NCBI RefSeq assembly: GCF_022539505.1
Contig: NC_061508.1
Span: forward strand, 65,047,754 to 65,111,753
Source: Lolium rigidum
Taxonomy: Eukaryota > Streptophyta > Magnoliopsida > Poales > Poaceae
Direction of reading: 5' to 3'
DNA: 64,000 bases
In this document: piece after piece, positions 40,137 to 50,530 of the stretch
Layout: each line of letters begins with the position of its first letter
How positions within the stretch are numbered: position 1 is the first letter of the stretch
The notes under the pieces: model-generated
Database searches by the model: none
The model's input: the letters and a program-made list of their open reading frames with translations, nothing else
Told to the model about the DNA's origin: nothing
Translations under genes and position numbers: made by a program

Positions 40137-41760
40137 TCACTGGGAGAAGGAAAATCCATTGCTGAATTGAATGAGCAGCTCGCCGGATAACCTGCAAAAA
40201 ATTAGTTCCACTTTGTTTGTTAAAGATAATATCATTTCTAGTCCTCCAATAGCCCAACAAAGGGTCGAAACACCAATTCTAATTTTCTGTTTGTCATCTT
40301 TCCTCACACCATTCAGCCATCTACCAAACATATTAGTAATATTAGCTGGTGGAGGAATGTTATAAGTAAGGTACATCATACGCCATATTATCTTCGCAAA
40401 AGGAAAATCAATAAACAAATGATTAACGGTTTCTGTGGAATCACAAAAACAACATTTTTTACACCCCTTTCACTTCCGTTTAGCTAAATTATCCTTAGTT
40501 AGAAGCACCTTATTGTTAAGGAACCACATAAATTTTCAAAAGAATCTTTAACTTCCGTAGATATCTACGAAGATAAATAGTATGCCCATTCATCCAATCA
40601 AGGTACATAGACTTAACTGAAAAAATACCCGAATCAGTAAGCTTCCAAATAAACTTATCAGGTTCATATGTTAAGTTAATTGTAATTAATCGTTGGCATA
40701 GATGTAACCATTGCACCCACTTATTATCATTCAAGCCTCTTCTAAAAGAAATATTGATAGGTTCAGTAGCAAACACAGTCGATACTAACACATTCTTATG
40801 TTGAACAATATTATACTTTGCCGGATATGATGAGCTAACGGAGTATCACCCATCCACACATCGTCCGAGAACCTAACTAACGTTCCATTCCCCACTCTGA
40901 AATAATCTCTCTTGAAGAAGTCCTCTTTAACATGCATGAGACCCTTCCAGAAAGGTGAATCAGACGGTTTGACCTCTACTTGTGCTAGTGTTTTATTTGT
41001 AAGATATTTGTTACATAAGAGCTGTTGCCACATACCCTCCTTTGAAAGAAGTTTAAACAGCCATTTGCTCAGCAAACATTTGTTCTTTAATTCCAATACC
41101 TCAATTTTCAACCCACCTTGATCCTTCGGTCTACATAAAATATTTCATTTAGATAATCTATATTTCTTCTTGTGCTCATCAGATTTGATCTATAATAGTC
41201 TAACCTCTTCCTCACCCCAATTGGGATTTCCAAGAAGGAGAGCATAAACATAGGAAGACGTGTAAGAACCGAATTAATCAGAACCAACCTATCACCATAA
41301 GACAACAATTTACTCCGCCAGCACCCCAATTTGGAGGCAAATCGATTTTCAATAGGATTTCACTCCGCATTCCGTAGTATCCTATAATGTACCGGAATCC
41401 CCAAGTACTTTAAAGGTATGGTTCCAGACTCACACCCAAAAATGTGTCTATACTGGTCCTCCATATCCTTTGCCTTACCAAAGCAAAAAAAATTCACTCT
41501 TGTGAAAGTTAATTTTTAAACCCGATAGTTGTTCAAAAATGCATAGGACTAGTTTCATATCAACAGCTTTAGCAATATCATGTTCCAAAAATAAAATTGT
41601 ATCATCCGCATACTGTAAAATGAAGATTCCCCCATCAATCAAATGAGGTAACAAACTCCCCACTTTACCCTCATCCTTAGCCTAGCAATAAGAATCGCTA
41701 ACATATCAGCGACAATGTTGAAAAAATTGGGAATAATGGGTCTCCCTTAGGCAAGTGGGT
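40137..41760 (-). pseudogene. 5'-truncated LINE (L1-like) reverse transcriptase relic
   Basis: Minus-strand pieces in successive frames: RT core with LQYADDTILFLEHD (YADD active site, about 41600), LSGLKINFHKSEF, then CWRSKLLSYGDRLVLINSVL (about 41300), LKNKCLLSKWLFKLLSKEGM (about 41090), RVGNGTLVRFSDDVWMGDTP (about 40880), and a terminal zf-RVT-like segment ending near 40137. This order is standard for plant non-LTR retrotransposon ORF2. Endonuclease and early RT are missing (5' truncation), and several frame breaks are present. I see no clear poly(A) tail or target duplication. Confidence 0.82.
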
Positions 41761-42310
41761 GGCGATTGGCGAAGGTAGTGCCTTATAGGTGCCGGACTAG
41801 CAGCCTATTCCCTATTTTGGTAGGGTATGACAGGTTTTACTTGGGTTTTTTTTTCCTTTCCCCCATTTTTTTTCTCTTGCTGGTTCCACCATGCCACGAA
41901 CTCTCGTCCTTGCTTCGGCATGAACAGCTCGTGGACGGACGCAGCGCCCGGCACGCCCGGCAAGATAAGTTTACAGAAGCCACAGCACATGGATCTGAAA
42001 AGGTCTGTACTTGTCTAATCGTCTATGTCAGTTTGAGGATCGTTTTTAACACATTTTTTTGTTACTATAGTACATATTAATTCATCTTTGCCACGACCTC
42101 TCCGCAAGTGGCAATGAACGTGATCGAGCATGGGTTCCTTGGGCGGCCATCTAATATTTCCTTCCATGTGCACCTGGATGCACCACGCAAACCTGTCCCT
42201 CCATAAAAAGGGAAAAAAAACAAGCAATTCAATAGCATCTCACCACCGGCTCAATGCATCGATCCCACTTCTTCAAATGCCCATATGTGTTGGTACTTCC
42301 GAGCGCACCA
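41761..42310. other. SOT3 distal upstream region
   Basis: It has no gene. CCATAAAAAGGG near 42200 is a possible TATA box for SOT3, about 170 bp upstream of the ATG, which is a weak assignment. Confidence 0.35.
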
Positions 42311-42334
42311 CCCCCCCCCCCCCCCCCCCCCCCC
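42311..42334 (+). repeat. Poly-C tract of 24 in SOT3 leader
   Basis: An uninterrupted run of 24 C lies 40 bp upstream of the SOT3 start codon, probably within the 5' UTR or core promoter. The exact length may be affected by sequencing. Confidence 0.9.
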
Positions 42335-42373
42335 ATCTAGGAGTCGAAAGCTCCGTCTCTTCGCGTGTCGGCC

Positions 42374-43351
42374 ATGGCTCCGGTTCCATCAAAGAGTGAT
42401 CAAGGCAGTGCCACCAGAAGCTCAGCGGAAGATGTCCTCGCCAACGAAAGCGTTAAAGCTTTCATATCCGCAGTCCCGGCAAGAGACGGGTGGTCGGAAC
42501 CACTCGTCCAGTACAAGAGCTACTGGTGCAGACCGGGGTTTCTCGAGCGGTTCTTGCTCGTCGAGCGGCGCTTCAAGCCCCGGCTCGACGACATCATCCT
42601 CGCCACGCAGCCCAAATGTGGCACCACCTGGCTCAAGGCCCTCGCATTCGTCGTCGCCAACCGAGCCCGCTACGACTTCGGCGACCACCCGCTCCTCACT
42701 CGCCACCCTCAGCACATCGTGCCGTTCATCGAGATCCCCGATGGCACCGGCGGTGGCAACGACATCGAGGCGCTTCCGTCCCCGAGGCTTCTCGCCACGC
42801 ACATGCCCATGTCGCTGCTGCCACCTGACATGGCCGGCTGCCGTATCGTGTACCTATGCCGTGATCCCAAAGATGCCCTGGTGTCAAGGCTGCACTTCGA
42901 GAACAAGCTCATGGTAGAGGGTTTCACCCTATCGATGGACCATGCTTTCGGCATGTTTTGTGAGGGTTTCTCGCACTATGGCCCCTTCTGGAACCACTGC
43001 CTCGAGTACTGGAACGAGAGCGTAGCCAAGCCCAAGGATGTCCTCTTCCTGAAGTACGAAGACCTCAAGTCGGATCCGGTGCAGGTTGTGAGGAAGCTAG
43101 CGGAATTCCTCGACGTTCCGTTCACCGAAGAGGAGGAGAGCTCTGGGGTTGCTCAAGAGGTGGTGAAGCTGTGCAGCATCGAGATGCTTACCAGCCTGCA
43201 GGTTAACCAGGTTGGTGCCGTTCTTCAAGGAAATAAAGTGCAGTTCAGTAACTCCGCGTTTTACAGGAAGGGAGAGGTGGGGGACTGGGTGAACCACATG
43301 AGCCGGGAGATGGGGGACGAGCTAGACAACATCGTCCAACGCAAGCTTTAG
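42374..43351 (+). CDS. Cytosolic sulfotransferase (SOT3), C-terminally truncated by a stop
   Basis: Close paralogue of SOT2. The start is the ATG at 42374 in GCCATGGC, matching SOT2; the frame is open upstream only from a GTG. The 325-aa protein keeps PKCGTTW (80-86), catalytic His143 in LLATHMPMSLLP, the 3'-phosphate site YLCRDPKDALVSRLHF (160-175) and FYRKGEVGDWVNHM (296-309). It ends at a TAG directly after QRKL. The next codons still spell GSGLVF and a TGA, as in SOT2, so the stop replaced the Glu codon of KLEGSGLVF and removes seven residues. These lie beyond all known catalytic motifs, so activity may be kept. AATAAA lies at 43471. A leader poly-C run is present. Confidence 0.92.
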   Translation: MAPVPSKSDQGSATRSSAEDVLANESVKAFISAVPARDGWSEPLVQYKSYWCRPGFLERFLLVERRFKPRLDDIILATQPKCGTTWLKALAFVVANRARYDFGDHPLLTRHPQHIVPFIEIPDGTGGGNDIEALPSPRLLATHMPMSLLPPDMAGCRIVYLCRDPKDALVSRLHFENKLMVEGFTLSMDHAFGMFCEGFSHYGPFWNHCLEYWNESVAKPKDVLFLKYEDLKSDPVQVVRKLAEFLDVPFTEEEESSGVAQEVVKLCSIEMLTSLQVNQVGAVLQGNKVQFSNSAFYRKGEVGDWVNHMSREMGDELDNIVQRKL

Positions 43352-44785
43352 GGATCTGGGCTTGTGTTTTGAGTCCTCATGTTCTGTTATCTGCCAGAAC
43401 GTTACAATTGCTCCCTTTCCTACTCATTTCATTGTAACCTAATTAAAGACATCTGTTACTTCTTGCTGAGAATAAAAATAAAGTACTAGCATGTTGTCAA
43501 ACCCAGTTTGAGATAGGCTTTGTCACAGTCATGCATTGTGGTTTGTGAAAATAGTACGGAGTACTAAAAAGAAATTGCTAAGTTTTTGTAAATACGGATA
43601 TACCTATGACTAAAATATGTCTATATATATTTGTATCTACAATAAAGTTATAACACGTTTTTAGAGACGGAGGGAGTACAAGATATATAGGCTTCGCCGA
43701 GTTTATAGAAATGCTATACTCGTGGAATGATTTCTTGTTTCACAAGCTCATGGCATGTCTTGTGCATAAGCTTGCCTTCATAGTTGATTAAAAGGTTTCA
43801 ACTACGCATATGTGCATCTAGGGCTAATTATGTAAAGCTGAATCGGTTCACCGTACGACTCCTCTTGCTCCGTGAAAAACAAAAATCATCTCCTCGTTGA
43901 AAGTGCCACCGAATCTACAAATACTAGGCTGCACAGCCCTAAAATGTCACCCCTTCTGCCAACCCAAATACTCCATGCTGCAAGAGTGAGGATATCCATG
44001 AAAAACAACTTATATTGTAAAGCTTGTTTTCGAAGCTGCAAGTTATCAAGGATGTTATATCTAGCATATCAATTCCTGGACTGACAAGACTGACATTCAG
44101 AGAATACATGGCTTCTCGTTTTTACCTGCTATTATCAACATGCTGTCCACTGCCTTATTTGAAATGTTTCCCACGTTGCTACAAATGTTAATTGCACCGC
44201 TTAATTATTGCAAATCATGCTTCCTGATAGTCGTTGAAACAAAATGCTTACATTACCATCCTACTGCATAACATGAATTCGCAAGAGGGGAGAATACTGT
44301 AGTTGGTTATATACACATCATTGATCCAAAGGGAAAAGACAGAAAAATTTGTGTAGCACACAATGGAGCGAGATGACTAATATTTACAACTGGTTAACGA
44401 AGCCAATGAAATCAAAATCAACATATCTTACTTGAAAGAATATGGAACTGGGCTACATGGCAGCGGCGCTACATGCTATGAGTGCTCGTGTCTCATAACC
44501 ATACATATCGAGCTTAGGCTTGCACCCCAATCTTTGCAAGAAACAAACTAGGCGGCACAAAAACAGAACAAGGTTCTCATATCCTTATCTGAGTAACAGC
44601 AAGGGAGTTCTTCCATGCAGTCAAAATGAAAATGATCTGTATTTCGGTTGTACGTTTACCTACAAAAACAGCAGAAAAAGTGAAATACTGGTACCACAAT
44701 GCCAAGGATGGTTCACAACAGAATAGCACAGCGGAAGAATAATTACTTTGCATTCGCAAAAAAAAAAGAAGAATAATTACTTTGC
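43352..44785. other. Intergenic region between SOT3 and the DnaJ gene
   Basis: A Stowaway-like MITE ends at GAGACGGAGGGAGTA (43663-43678), with an eroded left end near 43554. The rest shows no gene. The part near 44300-44785 is probably the 3' UTR of the DnaJ gene. Confidence 0.45.
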
Positions 44786-47700
44786 TTAGCACGCCTTTCT
44801 CCTGTCAACTTTGAAAGGAATGTTTAACCATCTCTTCCTTGCGTTGGTTTTCTTTTCACTTGAGTTGTCATCCTCGCTTCCACATCCCTCCACGGGCTGA
44901 TCCTTTACTTTCTTCTCTTTCCTTTGATTTTTCTCTTCATCAAATTTGAACACTTTTGAAGGTGATTTTGATTTGTTCCTGCTCGAACTCCGTTTTAGAG
45001 GTGGATTGTTTGTATAGGATGCATGGATTACATTCCTTTCATTCAGAAGCTCATCAATCTACAAAAGGCCAGTACTCAGATCAGAAAATAATAAGAAGCA
45101 AAATGAGCTAAGCATCAGAAGAACACATACCGTTTGCATTTCTTGCGTGTATTTGCTGGTCATTTCAGTGAACTTTGCCAAAACCTGCAACATATATTGT
45201 TAAAACATTGTAGCCCTTCCCCGCTAATTATGCAACGAAAGAACCAGATTGAGAAGACATAAAAAGAAAATCGACCACGTACTTCACGATACTCAGCCTC
45301 GAATTTAGACAGCTCAGCTCGTTTTGTGAGTATCTTTGCCTCCACATTTTGTAGCTTCTCCTTTTCAGCAGAGAAAGATTCGCCACACACAATCTCTATA
45401 GTATAGCTTGCACTTTTGAAGAAATTGTCACCTGAATTAAGTAATAGATTAAGAAGTTCCCCATTGCCTCAGATAATTAACACCACACCAATCAATAATG
45501 TGACATACCGTAGACAGCAAAAAAGTGGGTTCCTGGTTTCAGTTCATTAATGTCACATGGTTGGAAACTATCCAACCTTTTAAAAAATGCGCTATCAGGA
45601 TCCTTTGCAGCAGATGCCTGAAAGTTATTGAAGCTTATAGAGGCTGAAAATACTATTGAATCACTTCCAGAACCCAAATAAGAAGAACTTTTGTAAACTC
45701 ACCGAGTTATTTTGCTCAAAACGATACACAGGAAACCCAAGAAAGTACATTCCTGCGGCACTAACTTTGCCTGCCTTTACACTGTCTTCCTGCAGCAAGT
45801 CGCATATTACTCAAGGCATAACATATAAAAAATCTAAACAAAAATATTATAAGTCTATGCTGAAAGGGAAGGTCACAAAAGCAAACATATATTTACTCCT
45901 TTGATTGCTTTGCAGTTTCATAATAAATATACCAGACAAAAATGTATGAATGCTAAAACTGCTCCTTGGTGTTAGTAATAGCGCAGGTGGTGTGCCATGT
46001 CATATTGTCATATTACTTGAAATAATAAAGAAAAATATTCTTAAGATGAAAAGGATGCTCCCTACTAATTTAATGATCTAAGTCTATGCTCGACACTCCC
46101 AACTGCTAGTATATGAATGAAGCTTTGATTTCCTGTTTTTGATCACTGGGAGAAAGGAGAGATATAAGCTTTGTATTCGTACCTGCAGTGCAAGGCTCAA
46201 CCCACCATTTTCTTCAAGCTCAAAATAAAGCAGCTGCAATTAATGAAAACAAAGCCATGATTAATAAAGGTCAGAAAAGGATAACATACATGAATGGAGT
46301 GCTTGAGATGTGTATTGGATAGAAAATGCATTGGAAGTTTATATTGACGGCAGCATAGCACAATGAATAAAAGGAACTATATGTTATCATCATTCATTAA
46401 TACTAACCCGAGTGAAGATTTGTTTAAATGGCCCCCAATATAGGCCCAATGCAACCCCTATTAGGTCCTGTGCAATCACACAGGAACTTATTATCTCTAT
46501 CACATAATCGTCTGTTAGTGCTAAAGACCATCATCCCAATGGGGCGCTCCCTATCAATGATTAATTTGAACACCGGCCCACATAATACATACCCACAGTC
46601 TAATTCTATGTTGGTTCTTGTGCCAAGGTCATCTCTTCAACGAGGGACCGCTTGGGTAGGAAAAATAGCACATGTGACATGCATGTTAAGTTCCAGTAGT
46701 AGAAATTTTCGCAAAAAAAAGTTCTTATAGTAGAGAAACCCACTTTGTATCACTCTTGGGTTCGAGTGGAAAACCAAGCTACCAACCTATCTACAGTTCA
46801 GACTTTGGGCATGTTAAATAGTGTAATGTTTGTTGTCTGCTAGCTTTGTCATGATTTTTGGGTGGTGTGGAAGAAAGCAAACTCCAAGCACAGCCCAAGC
46901 CATCTCTTACGCAAAAAGTAACCCTGGTTCAAGAACCAACACACCATAAACTCAATGGACATAGAGCGCTGGCAATTTAATCATTAAAAGAGTAAACCAT
47001 TGTCTCCAGCATTTAAGGGGCTCGTGGCTCTCGAAAACATTGATATGATATTATGTGTATGGGTGGCAGAGAAAACTATTCTCTGATATTGAAATACCCT
47101 TATATGACTCATTTCTATAGAAGTTTGTTAAATAGTAACCTTCCAATGAACTTACAGTCGTGAACCAGCTAGTGGGCCTACCTATTACTGATATTAAACT
47201 ACTAGTAAGACCACCCACATGGTATCGATATTGTCAAAGTACCTACTGGAATCCAATCAAAAGCAATCTGGTATGGTCAAAGTGCCCGTCTGCTTGAAGG
47301 CGTGAAACCCAAGAGTACGTAAAAATATCAAACATTGTTTGACTAACATGGCTAACTTGTGGCAAAGAAAAATAAAACCATGACTTCGCTTAGTCAAGTG
47401 ATCTTCTCACAACTCCATAAGTCTGATTCAGGATCTAACAAAAGGTTTGGCACGCCACACACCAAGTCATGGCTACAAACCAAACACTTGGCTAGCTTTG
47501 GTCAAACTTGGTTAAGAGAGTGCCACATTTTTGCTTCCAGCCAAATAGGCCCTCAAGTTCTGTCACACACTGAAATTAAGAAAATGAAGAACGAGAGGGA
47601 CAACTTAAAGGAAACGAGGAATTAGTAGTACTAACATCAATGCAGTTAAATAACTTCACATGAGGAGACACCAATGTTTAGTTTGGGGAATCTTGCGGCA

Positions 47701-49400
47701 AACTATACGTTCTTAATCCACAACCTGACATATTATTATCTTGCCGGCACACAAATCAGAAGTTTGAACAAAACTCTCATATATCACATATGGCAATCTT
47801 GTCTAACATAACTTGGTACAAATTTCAAATATACAAATATAAGGATCAAGAGTGGTGAGATATGTAATCATGACCCGTGATTAAACAATTAAACTTGGTT
47901 ACTGCTAATGGTAAATTATTCATGCAAATATCACTACTGTCTGATCAATAACCCTACCAAAAATGATGGCATGCATAAAATGCAATTTAGTAGTGTACCA
48001 CACATGATTACGGTGTGTAGGTGACAGGCAGTATTATTGAGCAGTGAGCACAAAGAAAACATTGAAAATGATAGGTCATCAGTATTCATTACTACCATTT
48101 GCTTTACTTTATTTATAGTAAATCATCAAAATTTAAGCAAAGGAGAATTTTCCTCTTTCTGAAGACAAAGGTGGTTTCGTTCCGGGAGAATACAAGTACA
48201 GATACATATAGCAATACCATACCACATTACTGACGAAAACAAACCTTAAATTTGCTTCTTTCAGTCGAGTGCACACGGCAAACTAGCCCCTTCTTAGCTT
48301 CCTGTTCTGTTATGTCTACAGAATAAAAGTGAGCCGTTTGCTTTTCCACCTGTCCACATGTATGTAACAACTATAAGTCTTACTAAAATGAAAAGGGAAC
48401 ATCGCATAGTGGACAGCTAAGTTGACAACCTTCTTGCGCACGGAGTTCCCTAGCTGGAGCTGAGAAACCATAACAGACCCATTCAATGCTTCCTCCAAAA
48501 CGGTTGCTGAAACAGTTGTCTTGATTGGCACACCAAGCTTGCTACATGCATGCATATACACAATCAGAACAACAGCAAGACACAAGGCAGCAAAATTTAC
48601 CGGGGGAAAATCGTATCATTCGCAGATCTTACCTGAAAATAGCTGCAAACATGGTGTTTACTGTATTGAGACTCGACAGGTCCAGCTCCAGCTCCTGGCT
48701 ATCAGTCTCGATGGCCTGAAACATAGATAGCGGGAGAGAGAGTTGCCGTAACATGTTCAGACAAGATGGTTAGCGCACCGCGGACCAGTTGATGAGTTGA
48801 TTTACCTCGAACCCCGACGTGTCGTACTGCCTCCTCTTGTTGGGATCCGACAGGATGCTGTAGGAAAATGTGACCTCCTGGAACTTGTCTGATGCGACGG
48901 GGTCATCGCCGTTCTTATCAGGGTGGTACCTGCCGAAATTTTACCAGTAACAGCGCTGGAATCAGAAGCACATTTCCAGATCAGGCACAAAAATGGCACC
49001 CGACTGGGACTGGGAAGAGAAGCCTAAGCATGGCAGATAGGTGAAAACATGAGTAAATGTGCACACACGATACAGGTGAACAAATTCGGTCCAAAATTGT
49101 GTACGATTTGCGCGAATGAATAGTAGGAATAAAAGTCCGCCCCCTAAACACGGGCATTGGGTGAAAATACAGCAAACAACAGCGGGAGGAGTGGTCGAAT
49201 CTGAGGCGGGCAGAGCATAGTATGCGGGCTTACTTGAGCGCCATGCGGCGGAAGGCGCTCTTGATCTCCTGGTCGGTGGCGGTGCGGCCCACCCCGAGCA
49301 CCTCGTACGGGTCCTTCCTCTGCGGGGCGGCAGCCGCCGCCGCAGCCGCTGCTGAGTCGCCCTTCTCCGACTTGAAGGACCCGAACCTCGACCCCGCCAT
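44786..49400 (-). CDS. ARG1/ARL-type DnaJ chaperone (DnaJ 15/16-like), 11 exons
   Basis: Type of J-protein related to Arabidopsis ARG1 and ARL, which act in gravity signalling and auxin redistribution and are thought to be HSP70 co-chaperones at membranes. I assembled exons from splice sites: 49234-49400, 48806-48929, 48633-48715, 48430-48541, 48245-48349, 46183-46233, 45703-45789, 45509-45617, 45283-45431, 45131-45184, 44786-45058. All introns are GT..AG and the total is 1314 bp, 437 aa plus stop. After a 9-Ala run (17-25) comes the J-domain (DPYEVLGVG at 30-38, HPD at 58-60). The conserved middle follows ([58 protein letters not shown]), then a coiled coil (about 300-355) and a basic tail ending [14 protein letters not shown]. 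Confidence 0.93.
46234..48244 (-). other. Long intron 5 of the DnaJ gene (2.0 kb)
   Basis: It lies between the exon ending SKFK and the exon starting [10 protein letters not shown]. All other introns are 75-400 bp. No ORF with a known domain is present; it may hold degraded MITEs that I could not delimit. Confidence 0.75.
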
Positions 49401-50221
49401 GGCTGCCTCTCAGCTCCTCCTCCGCCGCCGCCGCAGCCACGAACGACCTCAGACCCTCCGCAGTCCCCGCCACGGCACGCGCGCGCGCTCGGATCTCGCC
49501 TCCGCAGAGCACCCCTCCCCTCCCCGGTCCCGCCCCGCCCGACGCCAAAGGGGGTGGGCGCGGCAGGCACTGCTGGGATTATTACAGCCCGCTCCCCATC
49601 GGCGGCGGCTGCGGCGGCGGCGTGCTCCGCTGGACGCCTGCCGGCCGTGCGGGATTCGAAATTGGAATGGAAAGGTGAGGTGGATTGCGGAGAGAGTGAG
49701 GTGGGTGAGGGAGGTGGCGTCATATTAGGTGGTGGCGCCTCGTGGTGGGCCCCGGCGCTCAGTGGGTGGTGCTGTTGACGCGTCCGCTGCTGCTGGATCG
49801 TCGGCTGGTGGACCCACCCAGCCGGTGCGAGTGCGAGGCTGGACAGAGCTGAGCGTTGGCTCTGGCTGGCGGCGGTTAACCGGTAGTGTGGGCTGCACAG
49901 GTCTCGTGCGGCCGTCGGCCGGCTCCCCGTGCACGTGAGCGGCAGTTGGGAAGCAAGATTTCTTGGGACCCACGTGTCAGGGCACAAGCACCGGCCTGGG
50001 TCCTAGTTAATTTTCTTTTTGTTTCTTTTCTGAGAATTGAGAAACACGTAGTAAGTGTGCATCTAAATTTAATACTCCCGATTTGTTTAAATTTGTATGT
50101 ACATGGACGTGACAGATACATTAAACTTCTTTTTTGAAACGATTTGCCATTTTCATTTTCAATAATAGAGAAGAAGTTTTAGAGTTTTTCGAACAATTGC
50201 CTACGGCACAGCCTAGGACTT
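49401..50221. other. Upstream region of the DnaJ gene
   Basis: GC-rich to about 50000 (promoter and 5' UTR expected), then AT-rich. The longer plus-strand ORFs here are antisense or composition shadows of exon 1 and its leader. Confidence 0.5.
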
Positions 50222-50530
50222 TTAACAAAAGGCTACTCTCCTGGAATTGCATAACTCAAATCTTGCGCGCCGGGCCAAGCACCAAGCTCTTACCTCATCC
50301 TTGATCTTGGCGATAACCGTGGTCGTTGTGGAGTGGTGATGTCGAAAAACTCGAGCATTGCTCTCTTTCCATATTTCGTAAGAGGTGAGCATGATTATTG
50401 ACGCCAAAGCTTCTTTGTTTGCCCCTCTTTCTAAGGCATTATTTATCCACCAAACGTCCACGGATGGTTCGTTGGCCCAAGATTCTGTTGTTCTATCGAG
50501 AATCTCTTTCCAAACCCTTGTGGTGTGAAC
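50222..50530 (-). pseudogene. LINE 3'-end fragment (zf-RVT region)
   Basis: The minus-strand frame reads WWINNALERGANKEALASII, then MLTSYEIWKESNARVFRHH and IAKIKDEVRAWCLA, the end of plant LINE ORF2. Only this terminal part is preserved. It is a separate family member from the LINE at 40137-41760. Confidence 0.75.

Noticed and set aside
42365..42373. Upstream in-frame GTG as SOT3 start
   Set aside because: Nuclear plant genes start at AUG; the ATG at 42374 has a strong context and matches the SOT2 start.
49222..49728. 168-codon plus-strand ORF at the start of the DnaJ gene
   Set aside because: It is antisense to exon 1 and the GC-rich leader of the DnaJ gene; composition shadow.
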